DNA of 64,000 nucleotides from Acetobacteraceae bacterium. GTDB lineage: Bacteria; Pseudomonadota; Alphaproteobacteria; Acetobacterales; Acetobacteraceae. A model generated the notes under the pieces. It searched no databases, was not told the origin of the DNA, and saw only the letters and a program-made list of their open reading frames with translations. Each line of letters begins with the position of its first letter. Within the stretch, counting starts at the first letter, position 1. Of this stretch, positions 52,135-61,571 are shown in pieces. The DNA lies in NCBI GenBank assembly GCA_947475245.1, contig CANJLW010000005.1:144574-208573 (forward strand), in the 5' to 3' direction. Both the position numbers and the translations under genes were made by a program.

Positions 52135-53117
52135 CCCTTCTTCGGTGCCTCGACATGTCCGCCGAAGCCGAAGCGCATCGCCGAGAGCACTTTTTCGGCG
52201 AAGGTGTGCGACTGCCGCGAGCGGAAGCGCACGAACAGAGACGCCGCCAGCACGTCGGCCGGCACCGCTTCCTCGATCGCCGCCTCGATCGTCCAGCGTC
52301 CCTCGCCGGAATCGTCGACATGGCCGGAGAACCCGTCCAGCCCCTCATCCGTCGCCAGCGCGCTGGCGGTCAGGTCGAGCAGCCAGGAGGTCACGACGCT
52401 GCCGCGCCGCCAGACTTCGGCGATGTCGCCGACGTTCAGGTCGAACCGTTCCGCTTCCGGCAGTTTCGGCGACGCGCGGCCCTTGAGGATGTCGAAGCCT
52501 TCGGCCATCGCCTGCATCATGCCGTATTCGATGCCGTTATGGATCATCTTGACGAAGTGCCCGGCCCCGACCGGACCGGCATGGATGTAGCCCTGTTCGG
52601 CGCGGGGATCTCGCCCTTCCCGACCGGAGGTACGCTCGATCGTGCCCAGACCCGGCGCCAGGGTCGAGAAGATCGGATCGAGATGGCGCACCGCGTCGGC
52701 GTCGCCGCCGATCATCAGGCAATAGCCGCGCTCCAGCCCCCAGACGCCGCCGGAGGTGCCGACATCGAGGTAGCGGATACCCTTCGCCGCCAGTTCCTGC
52801 CCGCGCCGGACGTCGTCTTTGTAGTAGGTGTTGCCGCCGTCGATGATGATGTCGCCCGGCGACAGCAGATTTCCCAGTTCGGCGATCGTGTCCTCGGTGA
52901 TCTTGCCGTGCGGCAGCATGACCCAGACCGTGCGCGGCGTTTCCGTCAGCTTTGCCACGACGTCGGCGAGACCGGAGGCCGCGACGGCGCCCTCTCCGCC
53001 CAGACCCTGCACCGATGCCGGGTTGGCATCCCACACAACCGAGCCGTGCCCCGCGCGCATCAACCGCCGCGAGATGTTGGCACCCATGCGCCCAAGTCCG
53101 ACCACACCGATCTGCAT
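52131..53117 (-). CDS. gnd: 6-phosphogluconate dehydrogenase, NAD-type (decarboxylating)
   Basis: A 328-residue short-form (GndA/Gnd-II) 6-phosphogluconate dehydrogenase. It has the N-terminal Rossmann motif [58 protein letters not shown] and [19 protein letters not shown] with the catalytic Lys/Asn. The short version lacking the long tail is typical of NAD-dependent or cofactor-flexible enzymes. ATG 53117 is eight bases after ggagga; the track start at 53165 was rejected. First gene of the gnd-gntK-SDR operon, which channels gluconate into ribulose-5-phosphate. Confidence 0.94.
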   Translation of the reverse strand: MQIGVVGLGRMGANISRRLMRAGHGSVVWDANPASVQGLGGEGAVAASGLADVVAKLTETPRTVWVMLPHGKITEDTIAELGNLLSPGDIIIDGGNTYYKDDVRRGQELAAKGIRYLDVGTSGGVWGLERGYCLMIGGDADAVRHLDPIFSTLAPGLGTIERTSGREGRDPRAEQGYIHAGPVGAGHFVKMIHNGIEYGMMQAMAEGFDILKGRASPKLPEAERFDLNVGDIAEVWRRGSVVTSWLLDLTASALATDEGLDGFSGHVDDSGEGRWTIEAAIEEAVPADVLAASLFVRFRSRQSHTFAEKVLSAMRFGFGGHVEAPKKG

Positions 53118-53225
53118 TGCTCGTTCCTCCGATTCCGTGGCGGCAAAGTGCCATACGGGCGGCACAAGGCAAGATGCGGGATGCGGGGACGTGCCAAGGG
53201 GCTAACTCTGGCTTATAGGCGGCGC

Positions 53226-54599
53226 ATGAGCGCAACCGAGCACACAGACGGACTGCCCCCGAAGACCCGCTGGATCGCGATGGTCGCGGTATCCATTGCC
53301 GTCAGTATGTCTGTCCTCGTCGGTTCCATCGCCAATGTCGCCTTGCCCACCATCGCCCACGACATGGAAGTTACCCCCGCCGAGTCGATCTGGGTGCTGA
53401 ATGCCTATCAACTCGCGGTGACCGTCGCGCTGCTGCCGCTTGCGTCCCTTGGCGACGTCTATGGCCATCGCCGGGTCTATTGCTGGGGCCTGGCGCTGTT
53501 TACCGTCGCCTCCCTCGCCTGCGCCGTCGCCCCGTCGCTGCCGCTGCTTGTCGTCGCGCGCATCGCGCAGGGCTTCGGCGGGGCCGGCATCATGAGCGTC
53601 AACGGCGCCATCGTCCGCTTCATCTACCCCCGCGCGCAGCTCGGCCGAGCGGTTGGGTATAATGTGCTGGTGGTGGCGACGTCGTCGGCGGCGGGTCCGT
53701 CGGTGGCCGCGGCGGTGATGGCGGTGACATCCTGGCCCTGGCTGTTCGCGTTGCAGGTGCCGTTCGGCCTGCTGGCCCTGGCGTTGTCATGGCGCACGAT
53801 GCCGCACACGCCGCTGTCGAGCCACGGCTTCGACCCGATCAGCGCGGTGCTGAATGCCATTGTCATGGGCCTGTTCATTGTCGGCCTCGACAGCATCGGC
53901 CACGGCCGGGGTATCGCGATCGTCGCGGCGGAATTGCTGGGCTGCCTGCTGATCGGCATCGTCTTCGTCCGCCGCCAGTTGGGCCAGCGCGCGCCGATGC
54001 TGCCGGTCGATCTGTTCCGCCGGCCGGTTTTCGCGCTGTCCTGCCTGACGGCGGTCTGCGCGCACGGGGCGCAGATGATCGCGATGATCGTGCTGCCGTT
54101 CTACTTCCAGTATGTCGGCGGCATGTCGCCGATGGAGATCGGACTGCTGATCACCCCCTGGCCCGCCGCGATCGTCGTCGTCGCCCCCATCGCCGGACGG
54201 CTCGCCGACCGTTACCCCGCCGGTCTGCTCGGCGGCCTTGGCCTGGCCATCATGACCACGGGGCTGTTGCTGGTCTTCTTCATGCCGGCGCAGCCGAGCT
54301 GGGGGGATGTCGCGTGGCGTCTGGCGCTGTGCGGGATGGGGTTCGGCTTCTTTCAGGCACCCAATAATCGGCTGATCATCGGCAGCGCCCCGCCGGAGCG
54401 CGCGGGCGCGGGCAGCGGCATGTTGTCGACGTCGCGTCTGGTTGGGCAAACCACGGGATCGGCGCTGGTCGCGGTGCTGTTTGGGCTGACGCATGGGGGG
54501 GAGGCTGCCGTCTCCGTCGGCACGCATTTGTCTATCGGCCTTGCCGCCGGGTCGGCTGGGATGGCGATGGTGTTGAGTTGGTTGCGCCTGCGGTTGTAG
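53226..54599 (+). CDS. DHA2-type MFS transporter
   Basis: A 457-residue, about 14-helix major facilitator. Seen are VGSIANVALPTIAHDMEV with the following WVLNAYQLAVTVALLPLASLGDVYGHRRVY (motif A) and GAGSGMLSTSRLVGQTTGSAL (antiporter motif C-like). It is a third DHA2 relative in this window but is distinct from the pair at the left edge. ATG 53226 gives MSATEHTDGLPPKTRWIAMV; the track ORF upstream is the shadow of gnd. Substrate unknown. It is followed by the hairpin-repeat region. Confidence 0.9.
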   Translation: MSATEHTDGLPPKTRWIAMVAVSIAVSMSVLVGSIANVALPTIAHDMEVTPAESIWVLNAYQLAVTVALLPLASLGDVYGHRRVYCWGLALFTVASLACAVAPSLPLLVVARIAQGFGGAGIMSVNGAIVRFIYPRAQLGRAVGYNVLVVATSSAAGPSVAAAVMAVTSWPWLFALQVPFGLLALALSWRTMPHTPLSSHGFDPISAVLNAIVMGLFIVGLDSIGHGRGIAIVAAELLGCLLIGIVFVRRQLGQRAPMLPVDLFRRPVFALSCLTAVCAHGAQMIAMIVLPFYFQYVGGMSPMEIGLLITPWPAAIVVVAPIAGRLADRYPAGLLGGLGLAIMTTGLLLVFFMPAQPSWGDVAWRLALCGMGFGFFQAPNNRLIIGSAPPERAGAGSGMLSTSRLVGQTTGSALVAVLFGLTHGGEAAVSVGTHLSIGLAAGSAGMAMVLSWLRLRL

Positions 54600-54724
54600 G
54601 GGGGCGGCTTGTCCGCGTCTTTGTTGGGTGTGGCGGTGGCGCTTTTGGGACTGAGGTGTGTGGCGGTCTGATAGCGTGGGCATGGTTGCTGCCTGAGCGT
54701 CCTTTTTCCGCGAAAACAAGGCTT

Positions 54725-54872
54725 AACGCCGATGGACGCGGATGAAACAGATCAACGCTGATCGTGGTCGATAGGCCTTTGGCAAATGGGCGGCACCGGC
54801 GATCAACCGCGTGACGAAAGGCGGGTAAACCGCGATCCGCGCTGATCTGTTTCATCGGCGTCCATCCGCGTT
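54725..54872. repeat. Long inverted repeat, unit 1
   Basis: 44-base arms (aacgccgatggacgcggatg...gtggt and its near-complement accgcg...catccgcgtt, 54829-54872) separated by 60 bases. Only a few mismatches. It resembles a REP/REPIN or small MITE-like element. Confidence 0.85.
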
Positions 54873-54977
54873 CCGCTTTACTTGCGCAACCGCGGTTGCG
54901 TGGCGCTTAGCGAGTGGCGGTCGGTGGTGCGAACCTGGTCATCGAGTGAGCGGTTTCGCAATTCGAAAACAAGGCGT

Positions 54978-55125
54978 AACGCCGATGCACGCGGATGAAA
55001 CAGATAAGCGCGGATCGCGGTCGATAGGCCTTTGCCAAATGGACGGCACCGGCGGTCAACCGCGTGACGAAAGCCGGGTAAACCGCGATCCGCGCTTATC
55101 TGTTTCATCGGCGTCCATCCGCGTT
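54978..55125. repeat. Long inverted repeat, unit 2
   Basis: Second copy of the 148-bp hairpin, 253 bp from the first. The inner 26 bases of the two arms (gatgaaacagataagcgcgg onward) are perfectly complementary; the two hairpins differ from each other at compensating positions (for example gatcaacgctg versus gataagcgcgg). Confidence 0.85.
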
Positions 55126-55416
55126 TCACCTTCTTTGTCCGACCTCGGTCGCGTGGCGCTTAGCGAGTGGCGGTCGGTGGTGCGAACCTGGTCATCGACT
55201 GAGCGATGTCGCAATTCAAAAACAAGGCGTAACGCCGATGCACGCGGATGAAACAGATCAACGCGGATCGTGGTCGATGGGCCTTCGTCAATCCAATACA
55301 ATCGGATGCAGCGGCTCGCAGGCTAACGGTTGTCGGAAGGACAGCGTTCATTTCGTTTACAACGATCCTACAAACGCCCACCCAGCCGACTGTCGCCCCG
55401 CCCAGCCCCCCCCCCG

Positions 55417-56427
55417 CTACCCCGTCGCCACACCTTGCAGGCTCAGTTCCTCCGCCCGCAGACAACGCACCGCATGCCCCGGCGCGATCTCCGTCAGTTC
55501 CGGCGTTTCGACCTTGCACCGCTCCGTCGCATAGCGGCAGCGGGGGTGGAAATGGCAGCCGCTGGGCGGGGACGACGGGTCGGCCACGTCGCCGTCCAGC
55601 ACGATCCGTTGTGCCCGCCGACGCGGATCGGGCACGGGAACGGCCGACAGCAGTGCCTCGGAATACGGATGCCGAGGGGAGGAGAACAACGCCTCGGTCG
55701 GCGCGATTTCCACGATGCGCCCGACATACATGACCGCGACGCGATGGCTGACGTGCTTCACCACCGACAGGTCGTGCGCGACGAACAGGTAGGCGATCCC
55801 CAGCCGATCCTGCAAATCCAGCATCAGGTTCACGATCTGCGCCTGCACCGACACATCCAGCGCCGAAACCGGCTCGTCTGCCACGATCAGCGACGGGTTC
55901 AGCGCCATCGCCCGCGCGATGCCGATGCGCTGGCGCTGCCCGCCGGAAAACGCATGCGGAAACCGGTTGAGGTAAGCATTCGGCAACTGCACGGTATCCA
56001 GCAACGCCGCGACGCGGGCATTGCGCTCCGCCGTATCGGTCATGCCGTTGACCAGCAGCGGCTCTCCGATGATCTCCGAAATCGTCATGCGGGGATTCAG
56101 CGAGGAGAACGGATCCTGAAAGATCATCTGCATCTGCCGCCGTAACGGTCGCAGACCCTTGCGATCCAGATGCGCGACGTCGATCTCCTGCCCCGCCTCG
56201 TTACGGAACAGGATTTCCCCGCCGGTCGGCTCCACCGCCCGCAGAATGCAGCGAGAGGTCGTGGTCTTGCCGCAGCCGGACTCCCCGACCAGCGACAGGG
56301 TTTCCCCCGCGTCGATCGAAAAGCTGACATCGTCGACCGCGCGCACGTGATTGGCGACCCGACCGAACAGGCCGCGGCGGATGGGGAAGTGCTTGCGCAA
56401 ATGGCGCACGTCGAGAACGCGGCTCAT
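55417..56427 (-). CDS. Peptide/nickel-type ABC transporter ATP-binding protein (OppF-like)
   Basis: A 336-residue ATPase of an oligopeptide-family importer. Walker A is [16 protein letters not shown], the Q-loop MIFQDPFSSLNPR, the signature FSGGQRQRIGIARAMA, Walker B LIVADEPVSALDVSVQ and the H-loop VAHDLSVV. The C-terminal oligopeptide-type zone ends in the Cys-rich GCHFHPRCRYATERC, which in relatives binds an Fe-S cluster. The start is ATG 56427, overlapping the upstream ATPase by 4 bp. Last gene of the operon. Confidence 0.94.
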   Translation of the reverse strand: MSRVLDVRHLRKHFPIRRGLFGRVANHVRAVDDVSFSIDAGETLSLVGESGCGKTTTSRCILRAVEPTGGEILFRNEAGQEIDVAHLDRKGLRPLRRQMQMIFQDPFSSLNPRMTISEIIGEPLLVNGMTDTAERNARVAALLDTVQLPNAYLNRFPHAFSGGQRQRIGIARAMALNPSLIVADEPVSALDVSVQAQIVNLMLDLQDRLGIAYLFVAHDLSVVKHVSHRVAVMYVGRIVEIAPTEALFSSPRHPYSEALLSAVPVPDPRRRAQRIVLDGDVADPSSPPSGCHFHPRCRYATERCKVETPELTEIAPGHAVRCLRAEELSLQGVATG

Positions 56428-57419
56428 GACGCGTACAGATGACATGCGGTGGAGTGCCGATCGGCGATGGCAACCTCCTTCGGGAAATCTCGATCGCAGG
56501 TGCCGGGCATGAAATCCGGGCAGCGCGGGTGGAACGGGCAGCCTTTCGGGCGCGCGAAGGGATGCGGGATCGACCCGGCGATGGTTGCCAGCCGATCGCG
56601 CGGGCGCGCCAGAACGCTGGGGATCGATCGCAGTAACGACCGGGTATAGGGATGGCGCGGCGCGTGGAAGATCGTATCCACCGGTCCCTTCTCGACCTCC
56701 TTGCCCAGGTACATCACCACGACATCGTCGGCCATTTCGGCGATCACGCCCATATCGTGGGTGATCAGAATGACCGCCAGCTGGCGTTCCTGCTGCAAAC
56801 GGCGGATCAGGTCGAGGATTTGCGCCTGCGTCGTCACATCCAGCGCCGTCGTCGGCTCATCGGCAATCAGGATGCCGGGTTCCGCGGCCAAGGCCAGCGC
56901 GATCATCACCCGCTGGCGCAACCCGCCCGACAACTCGAACGAATAGGCATCGACGCGCTGCGCCGGGCGTGGAATGCCGACCATCGCCAGCAGCTCGATC
57001 GCCCGATCCCGCGCCGCCTTTTTCGACAGTTTGGAATGCAGGCGCACGGCCTCGATAATCTGGTTGCCGACGGTGTGAAACGCCGACAGCGAACTCATGG
57101 GTTCCTGAAACACCAGACCGATCTCGCCGCCGCGGATCGTGCGCATTTCGGCGCTGTCCGGCGATTGCGCGGCCAGATCGATCTGACTGCCGTCGCCGCG
57201 CCGCAGCAGGATTTGCCCGCTGACGATACGGCCGGGCCGTTCGACGATGCGCAGGATCGATCGGGCGGTGACGCTCTTGCCGCAGCCGGACTCGCCCACG
57301 ATGCCCAGGGTGCGGCCGGGATACAGGTCGAACGACGTGCCGTCGACGGCACGCACCACGCCTTCGTCGGCGAAGAAATGCGTGTGCAGGTCCCTGACCT
57401 GCAGGATCGGGTCAACCAT
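56424..57419 (-). CDS. Peptide/nickel-type ABC transporter ATP-binding protein (OppD-like)
   Basis: A 331-residue ATPase, partner of the OppF-like protein. Walker [20 protein letters not shown]-loop [13 protein letters not shown], signature [16 protein letters not shown], Walker [17 protein letters not shown] and H-loop [11 protein letters not shown] are all intact. The C-terminal oligopeptide-type extension ends [16 protein letters not shown]. It overlaps the permease gene by 8 bp and the OppF-like gene by 4 bp. Confidence 0.94.
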   Translation of the reverse strand: MVDPILQVRDLHTHFFADEGVVRAVDGTSFDLYPGRTLGIVGESGCGKSVTARSILRIVERPGRIVSGQILLRRGDGSQIDLAAQSPDSAEMRTIRGGEIGLVFQEPMSSLSAFHTVGNQIIEAVRLHSKLSKKAARDRAIELLAMVGIPRPAQRVDAYSFELSGGLRQRVMIALALAAEPGILIADEPTTALDVTTQAQILDLIRRLQQERQLAVILITHDMGVIAEMADDVVVMYLGKEVEKGPVDTIFHAPRHPYTRSLLRSIPSVLARPRDRLATIAGSIPHPFARPKGCPFHPRCPDFMPGTCDRDFPKEVAIADRHSTACHLYAS

Positions 57420-58530
57420 AGGGATCGGCCGCGTCGCGCAGCCCGTCGCCCAGGAAGTTGAAGGCCAGGATCACGACGATCACGGGCAGCGCCGCGATCA
57501 GCAGCCAGGGTGCCAGACCCAGGGTTTGCAGGTTCTGCGCGTCCTGCAGCAGCACGCCCCAGGAGATCGCCGGCGGGCGCAGGCCCAGGCCGAGGAAGGA
57601 CAACGTCGTCTCGCTGATGATCATCGCCGGCAAGGCCAGGCTGATCGCGGCGATGATGTGCGACAGGAAACTCGGCACCATGTGCTTGAAGATGATCCGC
57701 ATGCGCGATGCCCCCGCGAGTTCGGCGGCGGTGATGAAGTCTTCCTCTCGCAACGCCAGGAAGCGCCCGCGCACGACGCGGGCGAGTTCGGTCCAGCCGA
57801 TCAGGGAGATGATGATGGTGATGGAGAAATAGACCTGTTGCGGCGTCCAACTGTTCGGCACCGCCGCGGCCAGCCCCATCCAGAGCGGGATGGTCGGCAC
57901 GGATCGCAAGACCTCGATCACCCGCTGAATGACGGTATCGATCGTGCCGCCGTACAATCCCGACAGCCCGCCCAGCAGAACACCCAGCACGAGACTCATG
58001 GCGACGCCGACAAGGCCGATGGTCAGAGATGTCCGCGTCGCCAGGATCAGCCGCGACCACAAATCGCGCCCCAACTGATCGGTGCCCAGCAGGAAAATCG
58101 CATCCTGGGGACTGCCATGCGACAGGCCGAGAAGATGGCGGTCGGTGGGGATGAGGCCGAAGAGGTGGTATTGGTAGCCGTGCGCGAACAGCACGAGGTC
58201 GCGCGGATCGGACGGGTCGGGCGCGTAGGACAGCTTGAACGTGCGGGGATCGCGCTTGCCCTTCAGCGCGAAGACGTGCGGGCGAAAATTACCCTCGGCA
58301 TCAAACCATTGGATCGGCTGCGGCGGGATATAGCTGCGCGTCGCCTGGGTATCGAAGGGTTCGGCATAGGCCAGGAAATCGGCGAAGGCCGCGACCATGT
58401 AAAAGGCCAGGACGACGGCGGCGCTGAATACCGCCAGCTTGTGCTTTTTGAACCGCCACCAGATCAGTTGCCGCTGGGTCGCGACGGCGATACGATTCTC
58501 TGGCGCGGCGGCATCCGTCGCCCCGCTCAT
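57412..58530 (-). CDS. ABC transporter permease (OppC-like)
   Basis: A 372-residue inner-membrane permease. After the first helix (LAVFSAAVVLAFYMVAAFADFLAY) there is a long periplasmic segment of about 120 residues (KGKRDPRTFKLSYAPDPSDP, LFGLIPTDRHLLGL), a form seen in a subset of OppC proteins. Five helices follow, with the EAA-type loop AELAGASRMRIIFKHMVPSFL that contacts the ATPases. ATG 58530 overlaps the OppB-like stop by 4 bp and replaces the longer track start. Confidence 0.92.
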   Translation of the reverse strand: MSGATDAAAPENRIAVATQRQLIWWRFKKHKLAVFSAAVVLAFYMVAAFADFLAYAEPFDTQATRSYIPPQPIQWFDAEGNFRPHVFALKGKRDPRTFKLSYAPDPSDPRDLVLFAHGYQYHLFGLIPTDRHLLGLSHGSPQDAIFLLGTDQLGRDLWSRLILATRTSLTIGLVGVAMSLVLGVLLGGLSGLYGGTIDTVIQRVIEVLRSVPTIPLWMGLAAAVPNSWTPQQVYFSITIIISLIGWTELARVVRGRFLALREEDFITAAELAGASRMRIIFKHMVPSFLSHIIAAISLALPAMIISETTLSFLGLGLRPPAISWGVLLQDAQNLQTLGLAPWLLIAALPVIVVILAFNFLGDGLRDAADPYG

Positions 58531-59519
58531 GTGTCGCGCCCCAGCCGGATGCGCGGATCGATCCACATCAGCAGCATGTCCGACAGCAGCGTGCCGATAA
58601 CCGTCAGAATGCCCAGCAACAGGATGATGCTCGACCCCAGCAGCATGTCCTGCGACAGCAGGGACCGCAGCAGCAGCGGCCCGACGGTCGGCAGGCTGAG
58701 CACGACGGAAATGATGACGCTGCCCGACACCATGAACGGCAGCAGATAGCCGATGGTGGAGGCGAACGGGTTCAGGGCGGCGCGCACCGGGTATTTCAGG
58801 ATCACCCGATACTCCGGCAGGCCGCGCGCGCGGGCGGTCATGACGTAGGGGCGACGCAGTTCGTCAAGCAGATTGGCGCGCATGATCCGCACCAGTTGCG
58901 CCGTGCCCGCCAGCGCCAGGATGAACACCGGGATCGGCAGATGTTCCATCAGGTCCCAGACCTTGGCGAAGGACCACGGCGCCAGCGCATACTCCGCCGA
59001 GAACAACCCGCCGACGTTCAGCCCGAAGTACCGGAAGCCGACATACATGATGATCAGCGCCAGCAGGAAGTTCGGGATCGCCAGTCCGATGAAACCGACG
59101 AAGGTGAAGACATAATCGCCGAACGAGTATTGCCGCACGGCCGAGTAAATCCCGATCGGCAGCGCCAGTCCCCAGGTCACCAGAATGGCGCCGATCGACA
59201 GAATGATGGTCAGCCATAACCGATCGCCGATCACCTCCGTCACCGGGCGGCCATACTCGAACGACAGGCCAAGCTCTCCGCGCGCGACGAACGACATCCA
59301 TTTCAGATACTGGATGTAGAACGGCTGGTTCAGCCCATAGGCCTGGCGCATCGCGTCCGCTTCCGCAGCCGAGATCGACGATCCCATGGCGGAGGACTGC
59401 GACACGTACGCGTCGACGAAATCGCCGGGCGGCAATTGCATGATGATGAAGGTCACGACCGTGATCGCCCAGGTCGTAATCAGGGCGAGCACCAGTCGGC
59501 GCGCGAGATAGGTCAGCAT
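58527..59519 (-). CDS. ABC transporter permease (OppB-like)
   Basis: A 330-residue, six-helix permease. The N-terminus MLTYLARRLVLALITTWAITVVTFIIMQLPPGDF is typical of OppB/DppB, and the EAA loop is MTARARGLPEYRVILKYPVRAALNPF. It is the first gene of the four-gene operon, 78 bp from the CoA-ligase genes upstream on the same strand. No solute-binding protein gene is present in the window. Confidence 0.92.
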   Translation of the reverse strand: MLTYLARRLVLALITTWAITVVTFIIMQLPPGDFVDAYVSQSSAMGSSISAAEADAMRQAYGLNQPFYIQYLKWMSFVARGELGLSFEYGRPVTEVIGDRLWLTIILSIGAILVTWGLALPIGIYSAVRQYSFGDYVFTFVGFIGLAIPNFLLALIIMYVGFRYFGLNVGGLFSAEYALAPWSFAKVWDLMEHLPIPVFILALAGTAQLVRIMRANLLDELRRPYVMTARARGLPEYRVILKYPVRAALNPFASTIGYLLPFMVSGSVIISVVLSLPTVGPLLLRSLLSQDMLLGSSIILLLGILTVIGTLLSDMLLMWIDPRIRLGRDT

Positions 59520-59597
59520 GGCTTCGGTTCGTTGCTCACGCCCCTTTATGCGCCTCGATCAATGGGCCGCCCAGACCCAACATTAACCGACCCAACC

Positions 59598-60488
59598 TCA
59601 TCGCGCGGTCTTCAAGGCGTGGAAGTCCTGCCCGCAGGCACGGGTAATCGCGTCCAGCGAATCGAACACCCGCGCGCCCACCTGCCGCAACCGCGCCTGC
59701 TTCGACGCCAGGGTGCCGGACTCGCCATGCACCAGCGCGCCGGCATGGCCCATCGACACGCCCTCCTTGGCCTCCCGCCCCGCGATCAATGCATAGAGCG
59801 GCTTGCCGGCGCCCAGGCGGGCATAGGCCTCGGCGCAGTCTTCTTCTTCCGTCCCGCCGACTTCCCCGACCAGGACGATGCCCCTGGTCCGTTCGTCGGC
59901 CAGAAACACCGGCAGCAGATCGGCGAACCGCACGCCCTTGACGGGATCGCCGCCAACCCCGACCCACAGGCTTTGGCCCAGGCCGATCTCGGCCAGGCGA
60001 TAGCCGACTTCGTACGACAGCGTGCCGCTTTTGGTCATGATCGCCAGCGGGCCGGGCCGCAGGCAGACATCCGGCAAAAACCCGAGCTTGATTTCACCGG
60101 GAATCGCCATGCCCGGCGTCGATGCGCCAATCCACAGCGCCCCTGCCCGCCTCGTCTCTCGGCCGATGCGGATGGCGTCGTGCATCGGCACGCCTTCCGC
60201 CACCGTCACCACCAGCTTGATCCCGGCGGCCAGCGCTTCGCGCACCGCGGCCAAGGTTTCGTGCGGCGGCGCCATCGCGACCGACACCGTCGCGCCCGTG
60301 GCCAGCACCGCATCGGAACAGGTCGCGAAAACCGGCACGCCGGCGGCCTCCCGCACATCGGTTCTGGCGGAGGTCCCGCCGACGATGTTGGTCCCGTACG
60401 CCCGCATCAGCGCGGCATGGGTGCGCCCCATGCGCCCGGTGATGCCCTGCACGATCACCGGCGTTTCCCGCGACAACGATCCGATCAT
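59598..60488 (-). CDS. Succinyl-CoA synthetase alpha-like CoA ligase subunit
   Basis: A 296-residue homologue of SucD. The CoA-binding Rossmann domain begins IVQGITGRMGRTHAALMRAYGTNIVGG, and the ligase domain has MTKSGTLSYEVGYRLAEIGLGQSLWVGVGGDPVKG, VLVGEVGGTEEEDCAEAY and the phospho-His loop KEGVSMGHAGALVHG. It pairs with the beta-like subunit directly upstream (4-bp overlap at 60485-60488). The genomic setting next to an acyl-CoA dehydrogenase suggests a dedicated acyl-CoA ligase (malate-, malonate- or other dicarboxylate-type) rather than the TCA enzyme. Confidence 0.9.
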   Translation of the reverse strand: MIGSLSRETPVIVQGITGRMGRTHAALMRAYGTNIVGGTSARTDVREAAGVPVFATCSDAVLATGATVSVAMAPPHETLAAVREALAAGIKLVVTVAEGVPMHDAIRIGRETRRAGALWIGASTPGMAIPGEIKLGFLPDVCLRPGPLAIMTKSGTLSYEVGYRLAEIGLGQSLWVGVGGDPVKGVRFADLLPVFLADERTRGIVLVGEVGGTEEEDCAEAYARLGAGKPLYALIAGREAKEGVSMGHAGALVHGESGTLASKQARLRQVGARVFDSLDAITRACGQDFHALKTAR

Positions 60489-61570
60489 AGCGCCGTCACC
60501 CGTGCCAGAGCCTCTTCCAGATCCTCGGTCACGAACAGAGTCGGATGGCGTTCGGCCAGGATCCGCTTTGCCTCCGCCGCGTTGCGCCCGACCAAACGGG
60601 CAACGACCGGCACGCGCAACGCCGGCGTGCGATCGATCGCGGTGGCCAGCAGTTCGGCGAACTCGCTCAAATCCGTGATGCCGGCGAAGATGTTGACCAG
60701 AACCGCCTTCAGTGCCGGCGCGGCGACGATCCATTCCAGCACGCGCATCAGCCGAACCGGGCTGCCGCGCATCTGCCCTGTCCGCACGTCGCAGAAGTTC
60801 AGCGGCTTAGCCCCGCGCGCGGTCATCTCGTCGATCACCATCATCGACAGACCCGCGCCGGTGGTCACCAGCCCGATCTCCCCCATCGGGTCGAGTTCGA
60901 CGTAATCGAACCCTTCCGCCAGCTTACGGTTGGCATCGGCATAAACGCCCGGACGGGCGGCGATCAGATCGGCAATCGACTGCTGGCGTTCGATCGCGTT
61001 CAGATCGACCACGATCTTGGCATCGCCGGCGATGCACCCGGCGGCGGAAACGAACAGCGGGTTGATTTCCGCCAGCGCCAGTTCCCGCTCGATCAGCAAT
61101 TCCGCCAGCGCGCGACCGATGTCGGCCACCTGCCGCCGCCAGGCCTCCGGCTCCTCCGCGATCAAGTCCGCCAGCGCCTCGGCGACCGCGGCGGCATGCG
61201 GCGGGCACAGACGCGTCTGCGTCGAACCCGCCGTCTCGATCTCGACCCCGCCTTGCGCCGACCACATCACCCGCAACCCGTAACCGGCGGGATCGACCAT
61301 GACGGAGAGGTACCGTTCCTGTCCGCCGACCGCCTGTTCCACCAGCACCGCATCGACCGTGTGGCCCTTGATCCGGCTGCCGACGATCCGCCGCGTCGCG
61401 GCTTCGACCTCCGCCCGGGAGGCGCAGCGCACCACGCCGCCCGCAAGTCCACGCCCGCCGACGGGCACCTGCGCCTTGACCATCCAAGGCCCCGGCGCGT
61501 CGGCCCCGGCCGGAACGGGAATCCCGACGGCGCGCAGCAGAGCTTTCCCGTCGGCTTCGACCAGCATCAT
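60485..61570 (-). CDS. Succinyl-CoA synthetase beta-like (ATP-grasp) CoA ligase subunit
   Basis: A 361-residue homologue of SucC. The ATP-grasp part has MVKAQVPVGGRGLAGGVVRC and LVEQAVGGQERYLSVMVDP, then LALAEINPLFVS with metal ligands, VVDLNAIERQ, and the flavodoxin-like domain EIGLVTTGAGLSMMVIDEM and LVNIFAGITDLSEFAELL. It is a little shorter than standard SucC (about 390) and divergent, which supports a specialised substrate. It is followed by the alpha-like subunit and preceded by the acyl-CoA dehydrogenase one base away. Confidence 0.9.
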   Translation of the reverse strand: MMLVEADGKALLRAVGIPVPAGADAPGPWMVKAQVPVGGRGLAGGVVRCASRAEVEAATRRIVGSRIKGHTVDAVLVEQAVGGQERYLSVMVDPAGYGLRVMWSAQGGVEIETAGSTQTRLCPPHAAAVAEALADLIAEEPEAWRRQVADIGRALAELLIERELALAEINPLFVSAAGCIAGDAKIVVDLNAIERQQSIADLIAARPGVYADANRKLAEGFDYVELDPMGEIGLVTTGAGLSMMVIDEMTARGAKPLNFCDVRTGQMRGSPVRLMRVLEWIVAAPALKAVLVNIFAGITDLSEFAELLATAIDRTPALRVPVVARLVGRNAAEAKRILAERHPTLFVTEDLEEALARVTAL

Positions 61571-61571
61571 G

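Larger units (their letters stand above)
54712..55285. repeat. 253-bp tandem direct repeat (two full units plus a partial)
   Basis: Units begin at 54712, 54965 and 55218 (gaaaacaaggc(g/t)taacgccg), exactly 253 bp apart. Each full unit contains a 148-bp imperfect hairpin followed by about 90 bp of conserved spacer (gcgcttagcgagtggcggtc, tggtgcgaacctggtcatcg). The third unit is cut after its left hairpin arm near 55280. The whole 54600-55416 interval holds no gene; ORFs listed there are translations of the repeat. Confidence 0.95.

Noticed and set aside
54712-55301. Small minus- and plus-strand ORFs over the hairpin repeats (e.g. 54878..55129, 55056..55301)
   Set aside because: They are translations of the 253-bp repeat and repeat among themselves; no coding evidence.
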